Assembly: GCF_019139535.1 (NCBI RefSeq)
Contig: NZ_CP077073.1
Coordinates: 2,384,501-2,448,500, forward strand
Length of the DNA: 64,000 nucleotides
Direction of reading: 5' to 3'
Origin: Pseudomonas muyukensis
Lineage (GTDB): Bacteria > Pseudomonadota > Gammaproteobacteria > Pseudomonadales > Pseudomonadaceae
Shown here: positions 24,586 to 36,854 of the stretch, piece by piece
How positions within the stretch are numbered: position 1 is the stretch's first letter
Layout: the number at the start of each line of letters is the position of its first letter
The notes under the pieces: model-generated
What the model was told of the DNA's origin: nothing
The model's database searches: none
What the model saw: the letters and a program-made list of their open reading frames with translations, nothing else
Program-made: the position numbers and the translations under genes

Positions 24586-24894
24586 ATGCTCAATGTCGAG
24601 CAACTCAAGTACAGCATCAACCACATGTCCCCCGAGCGTGTGTGCGACGCGGTGCTGGAACTGCGCCTCGACGGCATCGTCACCGACGAGCGCACCCCAT
24701 TCGGCAAGGTCCACTTCAACACCTGCTTCGCGGAAATCGAGGCGCTGTTCCAGCGCGCCGGGTTCCACCGTCCGCTGGATGTAGTGGGCTACCAAGGGCT
24801 GAGCTACGCCCTCTACGACCCCGGCCGCTGGGATGCGGTGCAGGTGCTGCGCTGGCTCAAGGCGCGCTGCGAGCCGGCCTGCGAGGCTGGTTGA
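24586..24894 (+). CDS. LexA-controlled protein of unknown function
   Basis: A 102-residue cytoplasmic protein, mixed alpha/beta by appearance, with no recognisable catalytic motif (MLNVEQLKYSINHMSPERVC at the N-terminus, WDAVQVLRWLKARCE near the C-terminus). The strong LexA box directly upstream places it in the SOS regulon. GAGGTAAC gives a good ribosome binding site. Surveys of LexA targets in Pseudomonas include several small uncharacterised genes, and this is likely one. It is not an obvious SulA, RecX, ImuA or YebG relative. Confidence 0.85.
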   Translation: MLNVEQLKYSINHMSPERVCDAVLELRLDGIVTDERTPFGKVHFNTCFAEIEALFQRAGFHRPLDVVGYQGLSYALYDPGRWDAVQVLRWLKARCEPACEAG

Positions 24895-24945
24895 GGCGTG
24901 CGGGGTAGGGGATAATGCCCGCCCCCTGAAGAACCGAGCCCACCC

Positions 24946-25830
24946 ATGACCACGCCTTTCGATCCTGCCCGCCAGCAAGCCAGCACCGTATGCCTGCCGC
25001 CAGGGCCTTGGGCGACGGTGCTCGATTGCCTGTGCGATCACTTCAAGGGCATCACCCGCGAGCAGTGGCTCGACCGATTTGCCCGGGGGCGTGTGCTCGA
25101 TGCCCAAGGCCAGGCCATCGCTGGCGAACTGCCTTATCGGCGCGGCATGCGCCTGCATTATTTCCGTGAAGTAGCCAACGAGAAGGCGATACCGGTGCAG
25201 GAGCAGATCCTGCACATCGACGAGCATCTGGTGGTGGCGGACAAGCCGCATTTCCTGCCGGTTACACCGACGGGCGAATACGTCGAGCAGACCCTGCTGC
25301 GCCGTCTGATCCGGCGCCTGGACAACCCCCACCTGGTGCCGCTGCACCGCATCGACCGGCACACTGCCGGGCTGGTGTTGTTCTCGGCCAACCCGCACAG
25401 CCGTGGCGCCTACCAGCGCCTGTTCCCGGAACGACGCATCGACAAGCGCTACCAGGCCATTGCCGCAGCCATGCCGAATGTGGCGTTCCCGTTGGTGCAC
25501 CGCAGCCGGCTGGTGCATGGCGAACCGTTCTTCCGCATGCATGAGGTCGAGGGCGCTGACAACAGCGAGACCCACGCCTGCGTGCTGGAGAAAAATGGCG
25601 AGCTGTGGCGCTATGGCTTGTCGCCGGTCACCGGCAAGACCCATCAGCTGCGGGTGCACATGGCGGCGTTGGGGGCGGGTATCTGCAACGACCCGTTTTA
25701 TCCGCAGTTGCTCGATGACCAGGACGATTATGCCAAGCCCTTGAAGCTGCTGGCCCAGAGCCTGCGTTTCACGGACCCGTTGACGGGTGAGGCGCGCTAT
25801 TTCGAAAGCCGGTTGCAGCTGGACTGGTAA
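24946..25830 (+). CDS. RluA-family RNA pseudouridine synthase
   Basis: A 294-residue pseudouridine synthase. The catalytic aspartate lies in HRIDRHTAGLVLFS (about residues 132-145), and conserved family segments include VVADKPHFLPVTPTG and SPVTGKTHQLRVHMAALG. The N-terminal part lacks a clear S4 domain. It isomerises uridines in rRNA or tRNA; the exact target cannot be deduced. It lies 51 bp after the SOS-boxed gene, with a separate ribosome binding site. Confidence 0.9.
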   Translation: MTTPFDPARQQASTVCLPPGPWATVLDCLCDHFKGITREQWLDRFARGRVLDAQGQAIAGELPYRRGMRLHYFREVANEKAIPVQEQILHIDEHLVVADKPHFLPVTPTGEYVEQTLLRRLIRRLDNPHLVPLHRIDRHTAGLVLFSANPHSRGAYQRLFPERRIDKRYQAIAAAMPNVAFPLVHRSRLVHGEPFFRMHEVEGADNSETHACVLEKNGELWRYGLSPVTGKTHQLRVHMAALGAGICNDPFYPQLLDDQDDYAKPLKLLAQSLRFTDPLTGEARYFESRLQLDW

Positions 25831-25876
25831 CGGCCGGCCGCATACCCCTTGGCCAGGCGCTGGGATGGTCTTCGCA

Positions 25877-26019
25877 GGAGTAGGTGCCAGGCACCGCGGC
25901 GCCTGCTTCGCCAGCAAGGCTGGCGCCTACGCAGCGCGGGGAAGTCGCGAACGTCGTAGGCGCCGGCTTGCCGGCGAACACCGGCATGGCCGGTGCCAAC
26001 AGGGCGCCTACGGTCCGTC
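25877..26019. repeat. REP-type palindrome cluster
   Basis: Several inverted copies of GTAGGCGCC-type and CGCCGGCTTGCCGGCG-type palindromes fill the space between two convergent genes. They are Pseudomonas REP/BIME-like sequences and may serve as the terminator region. Confidence 0.7.
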
Positions 26020-26027
26020 GCCGCGGC

Positions 26028-27593
26028 TCAGCGGTTGAAGCGCTCCACCAGCGAATACTGCGAACCGGCGGTGCTGGTCAGTTCCTCGCTGAGCAGCGCC
26101 GAACGCTGGGCCTGGCCGGACGTCTGGTCTGCCAGGTCGGCGATGGTACTGATGTTGCGGCTGATTTCCTCGGCCACCGCGGACTGCTCCTCGGTGGCGG
26201 CAGCGATCTGCGTGGCCATGTCGGTGATATTGGCCACCGCTTCGCTGATACCGACCAGCGCCTGGTCGGCTTCCATCACCCGCTCGACGCCTTCCTGGGC
26301 CTGGCGGTGGCCGGTTTCCATGGTTTGCACGGCGTTGTTGGCGGTTTGCTGCAGCTTGGCGATCAGGGTGTGGATCTGCCCGGTGGACTCGGCGGTGCGC
26401 TGGGCCAGCTGGCGCACTTCGTCGGCGACCACGGCGAAGCCACGCCCCATTTCGCCGGCCCGTGCCGCCTCGATGGCGGCGTTGAGCGCCAGCAGGTTGG
26501 TCTGGTCGGCGATGCCCTTGATCACATCGACCACGCCGCCAATCTCGTCGCTGTCCTTGGCCAGCTGGGTGACGGTCAGCCCGGTTTCACCGACGGCGGC
26601 GGACAGGCGCTCGATGGCGTCGCGGGTTTCACCGGCAATGTTGCGACCCTGGCTGGTCAGGCGGTTGGCTTCCTGGGTAGCGTCGGCGGTGCGCTGCACG
26701 TGGTTGGCCACTTCCTGGGTGGTGGCCGCCATCTGGTTGACCGCGGCGGCCACTTGTTCGGTTTCCACGCGCTGGCGCTCCAGGCCCGAGGAGCTCTGGT
26801 GGGCCAGGGCATCGGACTGGCGTGCCTGGTCGCTGAGCTGCTCGGCGCTGTCCTGCAGGCGGGTCAGGCAGGTCTTCATCCGCGCGTCCTGGCTGAGCAT
26901 GGCCATTTCCAGGCGCGCCTGCACGCCGCGGCTGTCGGTGTACATCTGCGCGATCAACGGGTCGGAGGTGGTCTGCTCGGCCAGGCGCAGCAGGCGCTTG
27001 AGGCCGCGTTGCTGCCAGCTCAGGCCCAGCAGGCCGAGCGGTACCGACAGGCCGGCGGCCAGGGCGAAGCCCCAGGAGTGGCCCAGCCAGTTGCCGATCA
27101 GGAAGCCGATCTGGCTGACCAGGATGAACGGCAGCCAGTCCTGCAGCACCGGCAGCCATTTGTCGCGCTTGGGAATGGCCGAATGGCCTTGGTTGATGCG
27201 TTGGTACAACGCCTCGGCGCGGCGGATCTGTTCGGCGGTGGGCTTGACCCGCACCGACTCGTAGCCGACCACCTGGTTGCTGTCGAAGATCGGCGTGACG
27301 TAGGCATTGACCCAATAGTGGTCGCCCGACTTGCAGCGGTTCTTGACGATGCCCATCCACGGCAGGCCCTGCTTGAGGGTCTGCCACATGTGGGCGAACA
27401 CCGCCGGCGGCACATCGGGGTGGCGCACCAGGTTGTGTGGCGCGCCCATCAGGTCCTCGCGGGAAAAACCGCTGATCTCGATGAAGGCATCGTTGCAGTA
27501 GGTGATCACGCCCTTGGCGTTGGTGGTCGAGATCAACCGCTGCTGGGCAGGGAAAGTCCGTTCTCTCTGGGTAATCGGCTGGTTGTTACGCAT
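26028..27593 (-). CDS. aer2: Aerotaxis/energy-taxis receptor (PAS-MCP)
   Basis: A 521-residue chemoreceptor without a periplasmic domain. The N-terminal PAS domain (about 15-125) has the Aer-type FAD region ([19 protein letters not shown], then [16 protein letters not shown]). A hydrophobic hairpin (about 155-195) anchors it. The rest is an MCP signalling domain with the hairpin-tip segment [20 protein letters not shown] and [15 protein letters not shown]. It senses redox state or oxygen. In P. putida the receptor next to acnA is called Aer2. A flagellar-sigma promoter precedes it. Confidence 0.93.
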   Translation of the reverse strand: MRNNQPITQRERTFPAQQRLISTTNAKGVITYCNDAFIEISGFSREDLMGAPHNLVRHPDVPPAVFAHMWQTLKQGLPWMGIVKNRCKSGDHYWVNAYVTPIFDSNQVVGYESVRVKPTAEQIRRAEALYQRINQGHSAIPKRDKWLPVLQDWLPFILVSQIGFLIGNWLGHSWGFALAAGLSVPLGLLGLSWQQRGLKRLLRLAEQTTSDPLIAQMYTDSRGVQARLEMAMLSQDARMKTCLTRLQDSAEQLSDQARQSDALAHQSSSGLERQRVETEQVAAAVNQMAATTQEVANHVQRTADATQEANRLTSQGRNIAGETRDAIERLSAAVGETGLTVTQLAKDSDEIGGVVDVIKGIADQTNLLALNAAIEAARAGEMGRGFAVVADEVRQLAQRTAESTGQIHTLIAKLQQTANNAVQTMETGHRQAQEGVERVMEADQALVGISEAVANITDMATQIAAATEEQSAVAEEISRNISTIADLADQTSGQAQRSALLSEELTSTAGSQYSLVERFNR

Positions 27594-27624
27594 TGGCTGT
27601 TCAATCCGCGAGGCTTTCCACAGG

Positions 27625-27651
27625 TATCGGCAAGCCTCTGGTTTTATTGAA
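27625..27651 (-). promoter_or_regulatory. FliA (sigma-28) promoter of aer2
   Basis: On the minus strand TCAA-N15-GCCGATAC matches the Pseudomonas flagellar-sigma consensus (TCAAG/TAAA, then GCCGATAA). The -10 ends 32 bp before the aer2 start. Confidence 0.75.
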
Positions 27652-27788
27652 TGAATAATTAACTGCCGTTGATCTGGCGCAACATGCGCGGGCTACGCCT
27701 GGGGTAGCGCGAAGATCGCGTAAGTTGCTGCCAATATTGCAGTTTTCTTTATAAATGATGACGAATAGGTCTGATCATGACCTATTGT

Positions 27789-28565
27789 TCAATGCAGGGC
27801 CAGCATCGGGTAGCTGAAGAGGGCGAAGTGCGCCAGGTTGACGCAGGCATGGCACAGCACCGCGGCGCCGAGGCCGCCATGGCGATACGCCAGACCATAA
27901 CCCACCCCGGCCAGGGTCGCCAGGTAGAACCATTGCCAGCCACCGCCCAGGTGCGCCAGGCCGAACAGCAGCGCGGCCACCAGCAACGCCAGCCCTTCAT
28001 GCTTGAACAGACGTTGCAGACCGCCCTGGATATAGCCCCGGAACAGCAATTCTTCGGTCAGGCTCACCAGCAGCAGGTTGTTCACCAGCCACAGCCAGGC
28101 CTGCTCCGGCCATTTCGGCGCCCATGCCAGCAGGCCCAGGGCCCAGGCGCCGCCGAGGCAGGCGAGCAAGGTCAGCGGCAAGATCAGCGCCAGGCTCAGG
28201 GCCAGGCCGCGCGCGCGCAGCATCACCAGCCAGGGGCAGGCCAGTAGCAGCCACAGGCCAATCAGCGGTTTGTCCAGGTTCAGGTACATGGAGAACGGCA
28301 CCGCGCCCTCGCTGAGCACGGCCTTGTCGATGACGCGGGCGCCGTGGAAGCCGGGCAGCCAGTGCAGCGCCAGGGCGATGGCGAGGACGATGAACAGCAG
28401 GTGGCCGAGGGTCTGTTGCCAGCGTACCCGGCGTCGGGCCAGCAGGGCGCAGCAGAACAGGGCGAGCAAGGCGGGTAGGGCGGCCACGCCGAGGCTGCCG
28501 TAGATCAGTGCGAGGGTGTAGCCGAGGCCGAGCAGGAGCAGGGCGATCCAGTGGGGAAGAGGCAT
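27789..28565 (-). CDS. CPBP-family intramembrane metalloprotease-like protein
   Basis: A 258-residue membrane protein with about 7-8 hydrophobic helices. The CPBP (Abi) motifs are present in order: EELLFRG (EExxxR), FGLAHLG (FxxxH), and HACVN near the C-terminus. Relatives include Rce1-type CAAX proteases and bacterial bacteriocin-immunity proteins. The substrate is unknown. It is transcribed alone on the minus strand. Confidence 0.88.
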   Translation of the reverse strand: MPLPHWIALLLLGLGYTLALIYGSLGVAALPALLALFCCALLARRRVRWQQTLGHLLFIVLAIALALHWLPGFHGARVIDKAVLSEGAVPFSMYLNLDKPLIGLWLLLACPWLVMLRARGLALSLALILPLTLLACLGGAWALGLLAWAPKWPEQAWLWLVNNLLLVSLTEELLFRGYIQGGLQRLFKHEGLALLVAALLFGLAHLGGGWQWFYLATLAGVGYGLAYRHGGLGAAVLCHACVNLAHFALFSYPMLALH

Positions 28566-28680
28566 GAGGGGTCCTTGTGCCGGTGAATCCGTGGAGGGTA
28601 GGACTTACCCCAAGGCCTTCAGGACACTTGGATGCTTGCGCGCTTGGACGGGTAATGCCGGGACCGCGTTGCGGTCCTTT

Positions 28681-28738
28681 CGCGACACAAGGCCGCACCT
28701 ACAGGGGACCGCGCCGTCCTGTAGGAGCGGCCTTGCCG
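28681..28738. repeat. Inverted REP pair
   Basis: CGCGACACAAGGCCGCACCTACAG and, in opposite orientation, CTGTAGGAGCGGCCTTG form an imperfect inverted pair. A further GGGTCGCAAAGCGACCC hairpin follows at about 28758. Together they fill the 246-bp gap between the CPBP gene and the end of acnA. Confidence 0.75.
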
Positions 28739-28811
28739 AGGCGTCGGACCGGTCGGAAAGGGTCGCAAAGCGACCCCGGCAATCTTGAATGGGGAAGGGA
28801 TGGGCCCAGCC

Positions 28812-31553
<2,742 letters not shown>

Positions 31554-31772
31554 TTACAACTCCTTGTGCTCCGGTGCCCGGCGGCTGCCAATGGCTCGCC
31601 GGTGTCACCGCTCTGGATTGGTCCGCACGGCACGGACCTGGCTGAACAGTCAGGTTAGACCGGTTTGCCCGACCTGACCCTTTTCTGGACCGATGGGGCG
31701 TGTCGCAGGTTCCGATCTTCCTTTATCATTCGCCGCCCTGGTGCCACCTGCGCCAGTGATGTGGAGTGAGAA

Positions 31773-32831
31773 ATGAATACCCTGTTCATGCATTGCCGGC
31801 CCGGCTTCGAGGGCGAGGTCTGCGCCGAAATCAGCGAACACGCCGCCCACCTGGGCGTGGCCGGCTATGCCAAGGGCAAGCCGCAGAGCGCTTGCGCCGA
31901 ATTCGTCTGCACCGAGCCTGGCGGCGCCGAACGCATGATGCGGGAGCTGCGCTTCGCCCAGCTGATTTTCCCGCGCCAGTGGGCGCGTGGCGCCTTCGTC
32001 GAGCTGCCCGAGACCGACCGCATCAGCGTGCTGCTCGAGCACCTGGCCGAACTGCCGGTGTGCGGCAGCCTGTGGCTGGAGGTGCTCGACAGCAATGACG
32101 GCAAGGCCTTGTCGACCTTTTGCCGCAAGTTCGAGGTGCCGCTGCGCAAGGCCCTGGAGAAGGCCGGCCGGCTGGTGGACGACGCCCGCCGCCCACGCTT
32201 GCTGTTGAGCTTCATCAGCGGCCGCCAGGTTTTCCTGGGCCTGGCCGAGGCCGACAATTCGGCGTTGTGGCCGATGGGCATCCCGCGTCTGAAGTTCCCC
32301 CGCGAGGCGCCCAGCCGCTCGACCCTCAAGCTTGAGGAGGCCTGGCACCAGTTCATCCCCCGCGAGCAGTGGGATGCGCGCCTGAACGACGACATGACCG
32401 GCGTCGACCTGGGCGCCTCCCCCGGTGGCTGGACCTACCAACTGGTCAAGCGCGGCATGCTGGTGACCGCCATCGACAACGGCCCGATGGCCGAGAGCCT
32501 GATGGACACCGGCCTGGTCACCCACCTGATGGCCGACGGTTTCACCTGGCAGCCGAAGCGCACCGTGGACTGGATGGTCTGCGACATCGTCGAGAAGCCA
32601 GCGCGTACCGCGTCGCTGATCGAGACCTGGCTGGGCGAGGGGTTGTGCCGTGAAGCGGTGGTCAACCTGAAACTGCCGATGAAGCAGCGCCATGCCGAGG
32701 TGCGCAAGCTGCTGGAGCGTATCGAGGCGGGGTTCAAGGCGCGCAAGGTCAGGGTGTCGATCGCCTGCAAGCAGCTGTACCACGACCGCGAGGAAGTGAC
32801 CTGCCATCTGCGTCGGCTCGACCTGAAATAA
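31773..32831 (+). CDS. rlmM: 23S rRNA 2'-O-ribose methyltransferase (C2498)
   Basis: A 352-residue enzyme that methylates the ribose of C2498 in 23S rRNA. The N-terminal THUMP-like domain leads into a Rossmann methyltransferase with the SAM motif [20 protein letters not shown] and the K-D-K-E residues typical of 2'-O-methyltransferases ([17 protein letters not shown]). It starts a plus-strand series with tusA and pdxB, though a hairpin separates it from tusA. Confidence 0.96.
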   Translation: MNTLFMHCRPGFEGEVCAEISEHAAHLGVAGYAKGKPQSACAEFVCTEPGGAERMMRELRFAQLIFPRQWARGAFVELPETDRISVLLEHLAELPVCGSLWLEVLDSNDGKALSTFCRKFEVPLRKALEKAGRLVDDARRPRLLLSFISGRQVFLGLAEADNSALWPMGIPRLKFPREAPSRSTLKLEEAWHQFIPREQWDARLNDDMTGVDLGASPGGWTYQLVKRGMLVTAIDNGPMAESLMDTGLVTHLMADGFTWQPKRTVDWMVCDIVEKPARTASLIETWLGEGLCREAVVNLKLPMKQRHAEVRKLLERIEAGFKARKVRVSIACKQLYHDREEVTCHLRRLDLK

Positions 32832-32832
32832 C

Positions 32833-32867
32833 CCCTGTAGGCGCCAGCGAGGCTGGCGCCTACAGGG
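32833..32867. terminator. Hairpin after rlmM, REP-like
   Basis: CCTGTAGGCGCCAGC and GCTGGCGCCTACAGG form a perfect 15-bp stem with a 5-base loop, immediately after the rlmM stop. It has no T-run. It is both a REP-family palindrome and a likely transcription barrier. Confidence 0.6.
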
Positions 32868-32919
32868 AGACGTGGGCCTGCTTATGCGCCACAATGACGA
32901 TCATTTTGCGGAGTCTTTC

Positions 32920-33162
32920 ATGACCGATTTCCCCCACGACGCGATCCTCGATGCCAGCGGCCTGAACTGCCCGGAGCCGGTGATGATGCTGCATACCCAC
33001 GTGCGCAACCTGGCCGGCGGCGGCGTGCTCAAGGTCATCGCCACCGACCCTTCGACCCGCCGTGACATCCCCAAGTTCTGCAACTTCCTCGGCCACGAAT
33101 TGCTCGGTCAGCAGGAAGCGGCCGGCACCTACCTGTACTGGATCCGCAAGAAGGCCGACTGA
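32920..33162 (+). CDS. tusA: Sulfur carrier protein TusA
   Basis: An 80-residue protein with the SirA/TusA signature. The active cysteine lies in [12 protein letters not shown], followed by [21 protein letters not shown]. It relays persulfide sulfur from IscS for tRNA 2-thiouridine synthesis and related pathways. The start [14 protein letters not shown] was chosen from family length and the GCGGAG site upstream; the frame is open 16 codons further 5'. Confidence 0.95.
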   Translation: MTDFPHDAILDASGLNCPEPVMMLHTHVRNLAGGGVLKVIATDPSTRRDIPKFCNFLGHELLGQQEAAGTYLYWIRKKAD

Positions 33163-33208
33163 GCCCTGGCGATCGCGCTACACTGCGTTCCCCAGACAGG
33201 AGAGCGCC

Positions 33209-34351
33209 ATGCTGATAGTTGCCGACGAGAATATCCCGCTGCTCGATGCCTTCTTCGCAGGCTTCGGCGAGATCCGCCGTTACCCTGGCCGGGCCATCGA
33301 TGCCGCCTGCGTGAAGGATGCCGATGTGCTGCTGGTGCGCTCGGTGACCCGCGTCGATCGGCAACTGCTCGAAGGCAGCCGGGTGCGCTTTGTCGGCACC
33401 TGCACCATCGGCACCGACCACCTGGCGCTGGACTACTTTGCCGAAGCCGGCATCCACTGGAGCAGCGCGCCGGGCTGCAACGCCCGTGGCGTGGTCGACT
33501 ACGTGCTGGGCAGCCTGCTGACCCTGGCCGAGCTCGAAGGTGCCGATCTGGCCGGCAAGGTCTATGGCGTGGTCGGCGCCGGCGAAGTGGGCGGGCGTCT
33601 GGTGCGGGTACTGCGGGGCCTGGGCTGGCAGGTGCTGGTCTGCGACCCGGTACGCCAGGCCAGCGAGGGCGGTGCCTTCGTCGACCTGGAGACGATCCTT
33701 GCACAGTGCGATGTGATCAGCCTGCATACTCCGTTGCAACGCGGTGGTGAGCACCCGACCTGGCACCTGCTCGACCAGCCACGCCTGGCGCGGTTGCGCG
33801 CCGGTGCCTGGTTGATCAATGCCAGCCGCGGCCCGGTGGTGGACAACGCGGCGTTGCGCGAACTGCTGCTCGACCGTGAAGACCTGCACGCGGTGCTCGA
33901 TGTGTGGGAGGGCGAGCCGCAGGTCGACCTGCAACTGGCCGACCTGTGCACCCTGGCCACCCCGCATATCGCTGGCTACAGCCTGGATGGCAAGCAGCGT
34001 GGCACGGCGCAGATCTACCAGGCGTTCTGCCGCTGGCGTGGCGAGGCCGAACAGGTGCACCTGGTCGATTTGCTGCCGGCGCCAGCGCTGGCCCAGCTCG
34101 AATTGGCTGCCAGCGCGGAGCCAGCCTGGGCGCTGGCCACCTTGTGCCGGGCAGTGTATGACCCACGCCGTGACGATGCGGATTTTCGGCGCAGCCTGAG
34201 CGAGCAGGTGGCCGAGCAGCGTGCCGCGTTCGACTTGCTGCGCAAGCATTATCCAGTGCGACGAGAGATCGAGGGGCTGGCGGTGCGGGTGCGCGGCGAA
34301 GCGCCGCAGCTGGCGCAGATGGTCAGCGCCTTGGGCGCGATACTGGTGTAG
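33209..34351 (+). CDS. pdxB: Erythronate-4-phosphate dehydrogenase
   Basis: A 380-residue D-2-hydroxyacid dehydrogenase of the pyridoxal 5'-phosphate pathway. The NAD-binding motif is [13 protein letters not shown], catalytic segments are [14 protein letters not shown] and a histidine in [12 protein letters not shown], and a PdxB-specific C-terminal dimerisation domain follows (about 290-380). CAGGAGAG precedes the ATG. It begins 46 bp after tusA. Confidence 0.96.
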   Translation: MLIVADENIPLLDAFFAGFGEIRRYPGRAIDAACVKDADVLLVRSVTRVDRQLLEGSRVRFVGTCTIGTDHLALDYFAEAGIHWSSAPGCNARGVVDYVLGSLLTLAELEGADLAGKVYGVVGAGEVGGRLVRVLRGLGWQVLVCDPVRQASEGGAFVDLETILAQCDVISLHTPLQRGGEHPTWHLLDQPRLARLRAGAWLINASRGPVVDNAALRELLLDREDLHAVLDVWEGEPQVDLQLADLCTLATPHIAGYSLDGKQRGTAQIYQAFCRWRGEAEQVHLVDLLPAPALAQLELAASAEPAWALATLCRAVYDPRRDDADFRRSLSEQVAEQRAAFDLLRKHYPVRREIEGLAVRVRGEAPQLAQMVSALGAILV

Positions 34352-34412
34352 CCGCCGGCTTGCCGGCCAACCACTGCGTTGCCTGGTTCGCCGGCAAGCC
34401 GGCTGCTACCGG
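34350..34412. repeat. Inverted REP pair after pdxB
   Basis: AGCCGCCGGCTTGCCGGCCAA and, inverted, TTCGCCGGCAAGCCGGCTGCT flank a short spacer. This is a typical BIME-like pair of CCGGCTTGCCGG palindromes. Confidence 0.7.
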
Positions 34413-34426
34413 TATCAAGGGCCAAT

Positions 34427-34452
34427 AAAAACCCGGCGCCTGGCCGGGTTTT
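34427..34452. terminator. Bidirectional terminator between pdxB and the PA1571-like gene
   Basis: AAAAACCCGGC...GCCGGGTTTT: a GC stem flanked by A's on the left and T's on the right, functional in both directions for the two convergent genes. Confidence 0.85.
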
Positions 34453-34467
34453 GGTGAATACCTGGGC

Positions 34468-34635
34468 TCAACCCTGCTTGACCTTCTCGACCCGGCTCTG
34501 CTCCAGGTCCTTGCAGGCCTTCTGGATCATCTGCTCGGTAATCGGGATCTCGCGCCCCTGGGCATCGATGATCGAACCGCATACCTGAGGTTGCTGTGGG
34601 GTCTTGGGCTGATTGGTGCTGTGCTGCAAGCTCAT
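34468..34635 (-). CDS. Small PA1571-like protein of unknown function
   Basis: A 55-residue protein (MSLQHSTNQPKTPQQPQVCG at the start) with a conserved-looking core SIIDAQGREIPITEQMIQ. I recall a Pseudomonas 'PA1571 family' with this core, but cannot verify it here. GAGGAGACAGG gives a strong ribosome binding site for this ATG, so the longer open frame upstream is unlikely to be used. Short, hydrophilic, no membrane segment. It closes with the shared bidirectional terminator. Confidence 0.75.
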   Translation of the reverse strand: MSLQHSTNQPKTPQQPQVCGSIIDAQGREIPITEQMIQKACKDLEQSRVEKVKQG

Positions 34636-34797
34636 GTCCTGTCTCCTCATCAGGTTCAAGCTCAAGGGTATCGCCGCGCCGTGACTGGCCTGTGACAACG
34701 CCTGCGGCATCACGACAGCCACAGTCCAACAGAAAGCGCGGCAAAGCTCCAGTGACGCATTAGACCGAATGGGCATAGGGCCTGCGGCACTGGCCTT

Positions 34798-34939
34798 AGG
34801 CTCTGTACGAAAAGCCTTGATACTCGTTCATGCTGCGTTGAAAACCGCCTCGCAATGCTCAGGTACTTCAGTACACTGCGCTTGCTCGGCTGTTTTCGCC
34901 TTGCCTGACCTTCGTCTCAAGACTTTTCATACAGAGCCT
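34798..34939. mobile_element. 142-bp MITE-like non-autonomous element
   Basis: The ends form an imperfect inverted repeat of about 24 bp: AGGCTCTGTACGAAAAGCCT on the left, against AGGCTCTGTATGAAAAGTCT on the reverse complement of the right end. TA dinucleotides flank both ends. There is no coding capacity. The interior (GCTGCGTTGAAAACCGCC... TGTTTTCGCC) has further imperfect symmetry. It lies 88 bp upstream of the ABC exporter start. A collapsed 30-bp relative is at 20208. Confidence 0.75.
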
Positions 34940-35026
34940 AGCTGCGACGGCGTCTTATTCACGGGAGTTCCGCCGCGGTGGACGAATGGTAGGCTTGCAG
35001 GGTCTTCCTGCCGAAAGCTGCCTGCC

Positions 35027-36790
35027 ATGCCTGATCCGATATCGTCCCGCCAGCGCCGTGCCCTGCACCTGGGCTGGCAGTTCATCCGTCCGTATCGCCG
35101 ACGGGCGTTGCTGGCCCTGTTGGCCCTGGTGGTCACCGCTGCCATCACCTTGTCCATGGGGCAGGGCATCCGCCTGCTGGTCGACCAGGGCTTCATGACC
35201 GGTTCGGCGCACCAGCTCAACCAGACCATCGGCCTGTTCCTGCTGCTGGTCATGGCCCTGGCGGTGGGCACCTTCGCCCGTTTCTACCTGGTTTCATGGA
35301 TCGGCGAGCGCTGCGTGGCCGATATCCGCCGCGCGGTGTTCGACCATCTGATCGGCCTGCACCCGGGTTTTTTCGAGGACAACCGCAGCTCGGAGATCCA
35401 GTCGCGGCTGACTGCCGACACCACCTTGCTGCAGTCGGTGATCGGTTCTTCGTTGTCGATGTTCCTGCGCAACGCACTGATGGTGATCGGCGGGGTGATC
35501 GTGTTGTTCGTCACCAACCCCAAGCTGACCAGCATCGTGGTGCTGGCGCTGCCATTGGTGCTGGCGCCGATCCTGTTGTTCGGGCGGCGGGTGCGCAGCC
35601 TGTCACGGCAAAGCCAGGACCGGGTGGCCGATGTCGGCAGCTATGTGGCCGAGACCCTGGGCCAGATCAAGACGGTGCAGGCCTACAACCATGAGGCGCG
35701 TGACCGGGCGCTGTTCGGCGAGACGGTCGAGGCGGCGTTCACCGTGGCGCGCCGGCGTATCGCCCAGCGGGCGTGGCTGATCACCCTGGTGATCATGCTG
35801 GTGCTCGGTGCGGTGGGGGTGATGCTGTGGGTCGGCGGCATGGATGTGATCGCGGGGCGTATCTCCGGTGGCGAGCTGGCCGCGTTCGTGTTCTACAGCC
35901 TGATCGTCGGCAGTGCCTTCGGTACCCTGAGTGAAGTGATCGGCGAATTGCAGCGGGCCGCCGGCGCCGCCGAGCGTATCGCCGAGCTGTTGGCGGCGCG
36001 CACCGTGATCCTGCCGCCGGCGCAGCCGCTGCCGCTGCCGGGCGCGCGGGCCCAGGGCGCGATCGAACTGCGCGAGGTGCGCTTTGCCTATCCGTCACGG
36101 CCGGGCACGGCGGCCATCGACGGCTTGAGCCTGCAGGTGCAGCCAGGGCAGACCGTGGCGCTGGTCGGGCCTTCGGGCGCAGGCAAGTCGACCTTGTTCG
36201 ACCTGCTGCTGCGCTTCCACGACCCGCAGGCGGGGGCGATCTTGCTCGATGGCCAGGCGATCACCGAGCTCGAGCCTGCCGAGCTGCGCCGCCAGTTCGC
36301 CCTGGTGGCGCAGCAGCCGGCGCTGTTTCGCGGCACGGTGGCGGCCAATATCCGCTATGGCCGGCCCGAAGCCAGCCAGGCCGAGGTCGAGGCGGCGGCG
36401 CGCAGCGCTCATGCCCATGAGTTCATCGTGCAATTGCCCGAGGGCTACGAAACACCGTTGGGCGAGGGCGGCGTCGGCCTGTCCGGCGGCCAGCGTCAAC
36501 GCCTGGCGATTGCCCGGGCGTTGTTGCTGGATGCGCCGATCCTGTTGCTGGACGAAGCCACCAGCGCCCTCGATGCGCAGAGCGAGCACCTGATCCAGCA
36601 GGCGTTGCCGCCGTTGATGGCTGGGCGCACCACCCTGGTGATCGCCCACCGCCTGGCGACCGTGCAGCATGCCGAGCGCATCGCCGTGATCGACCAGGGG
36701 CGCCTGGTCGCGGTGGGCACGCACCGCCAGTTGATCGACGAAAGCCCGCTGTATGCACGCTTGGCCGCGTTGCAGTTCACCAGCGGTTGA
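35027..36790 (+). CDS. ABC exporter, fused permease/ATPase (MsbA/multidrug type)
   Basis: A 587-residue half-transporter. Six membrane helices occupy about residues 20-310, followed by an ATPase domain. Its motifs: Walker A GPSGAGKSTLFDLL, Q-loop LVAQQPALF, signature LSGGQRQRLAIARAL, Walker B PILLLDEATSALD and H-loop IAHRLATVQ. It should act as a homodimer exporting lipids or drugs, but the substrate is unknown. The ATG (MPDPISSRQRR) was chosen because it precedes the basic N-terminus; the frame is open into the MITE upstream. Confidence 0.92.
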   Translation: MPDPISSRQRRALHLGWQFIRPYRRRALLALLALVVTAAITLSMGQGIRLLVDQGFMTGSAHQLNQTIGLFLLLVMALAVGTFARFYLVSWIGERCVADIRRAVFDHLIGLHPGFFEDNRSSEIQSRLTADTTLLQSVIGSSLSMFLRNALMVIGGVIVLFVTNPKLTSIVVLALPLVLAPILLFGRRVRSLSRQSQDRVADVGSYVAETLGQIKTVQAYNHEARDRALFGETVEAAFTVARRRIAQRAWLITLVIMLVLGAVGVMLWVGGMDVIAGRISGGELAAFVFYSLIVGSAFGTLSEVIGELQRAAGAAERIAELLAARTVILPPAQPLPLPGARAQGAIELREVRFAYPSRPGTAAIDGLSLQVQPGQTVALVGPSGAGKSTLFDLLLRFHDPQAGAILLDGQAITELEPAELRRQFALVAQQPALFRGTVAANIRYGRPEASQAEVEAAARSAHAHEFIVQLPEGYETPLGEGGVGLSGGQRQRLAIARALLLDAPILLLDEATSALDAQSEHLIQQALPPLMAGRTTLVIAHRLATVQHAERIAVIDQGRLVAVGTHRQLIDESPLYARLAALQFTSG

Positions 36791-36813
36791 CCCATGCAGG
36801 CAGGGGTGGGAAT

Positions 36814-36843
36814 CAAGCAAGGGCGCCGCGGCGCCCTTGCTTG
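36814..36843. terminator. Bidirectional terminator, ABC exporter / purine permease
   Basis: CAAGCAAGGGCGCCG and CGGCGCCCTTGCTTG form a perfect 15-bp palindrome between two convergent genes. Confidence 0.75.
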
Positions 36844-36854
36844 TTACCGCGCGG

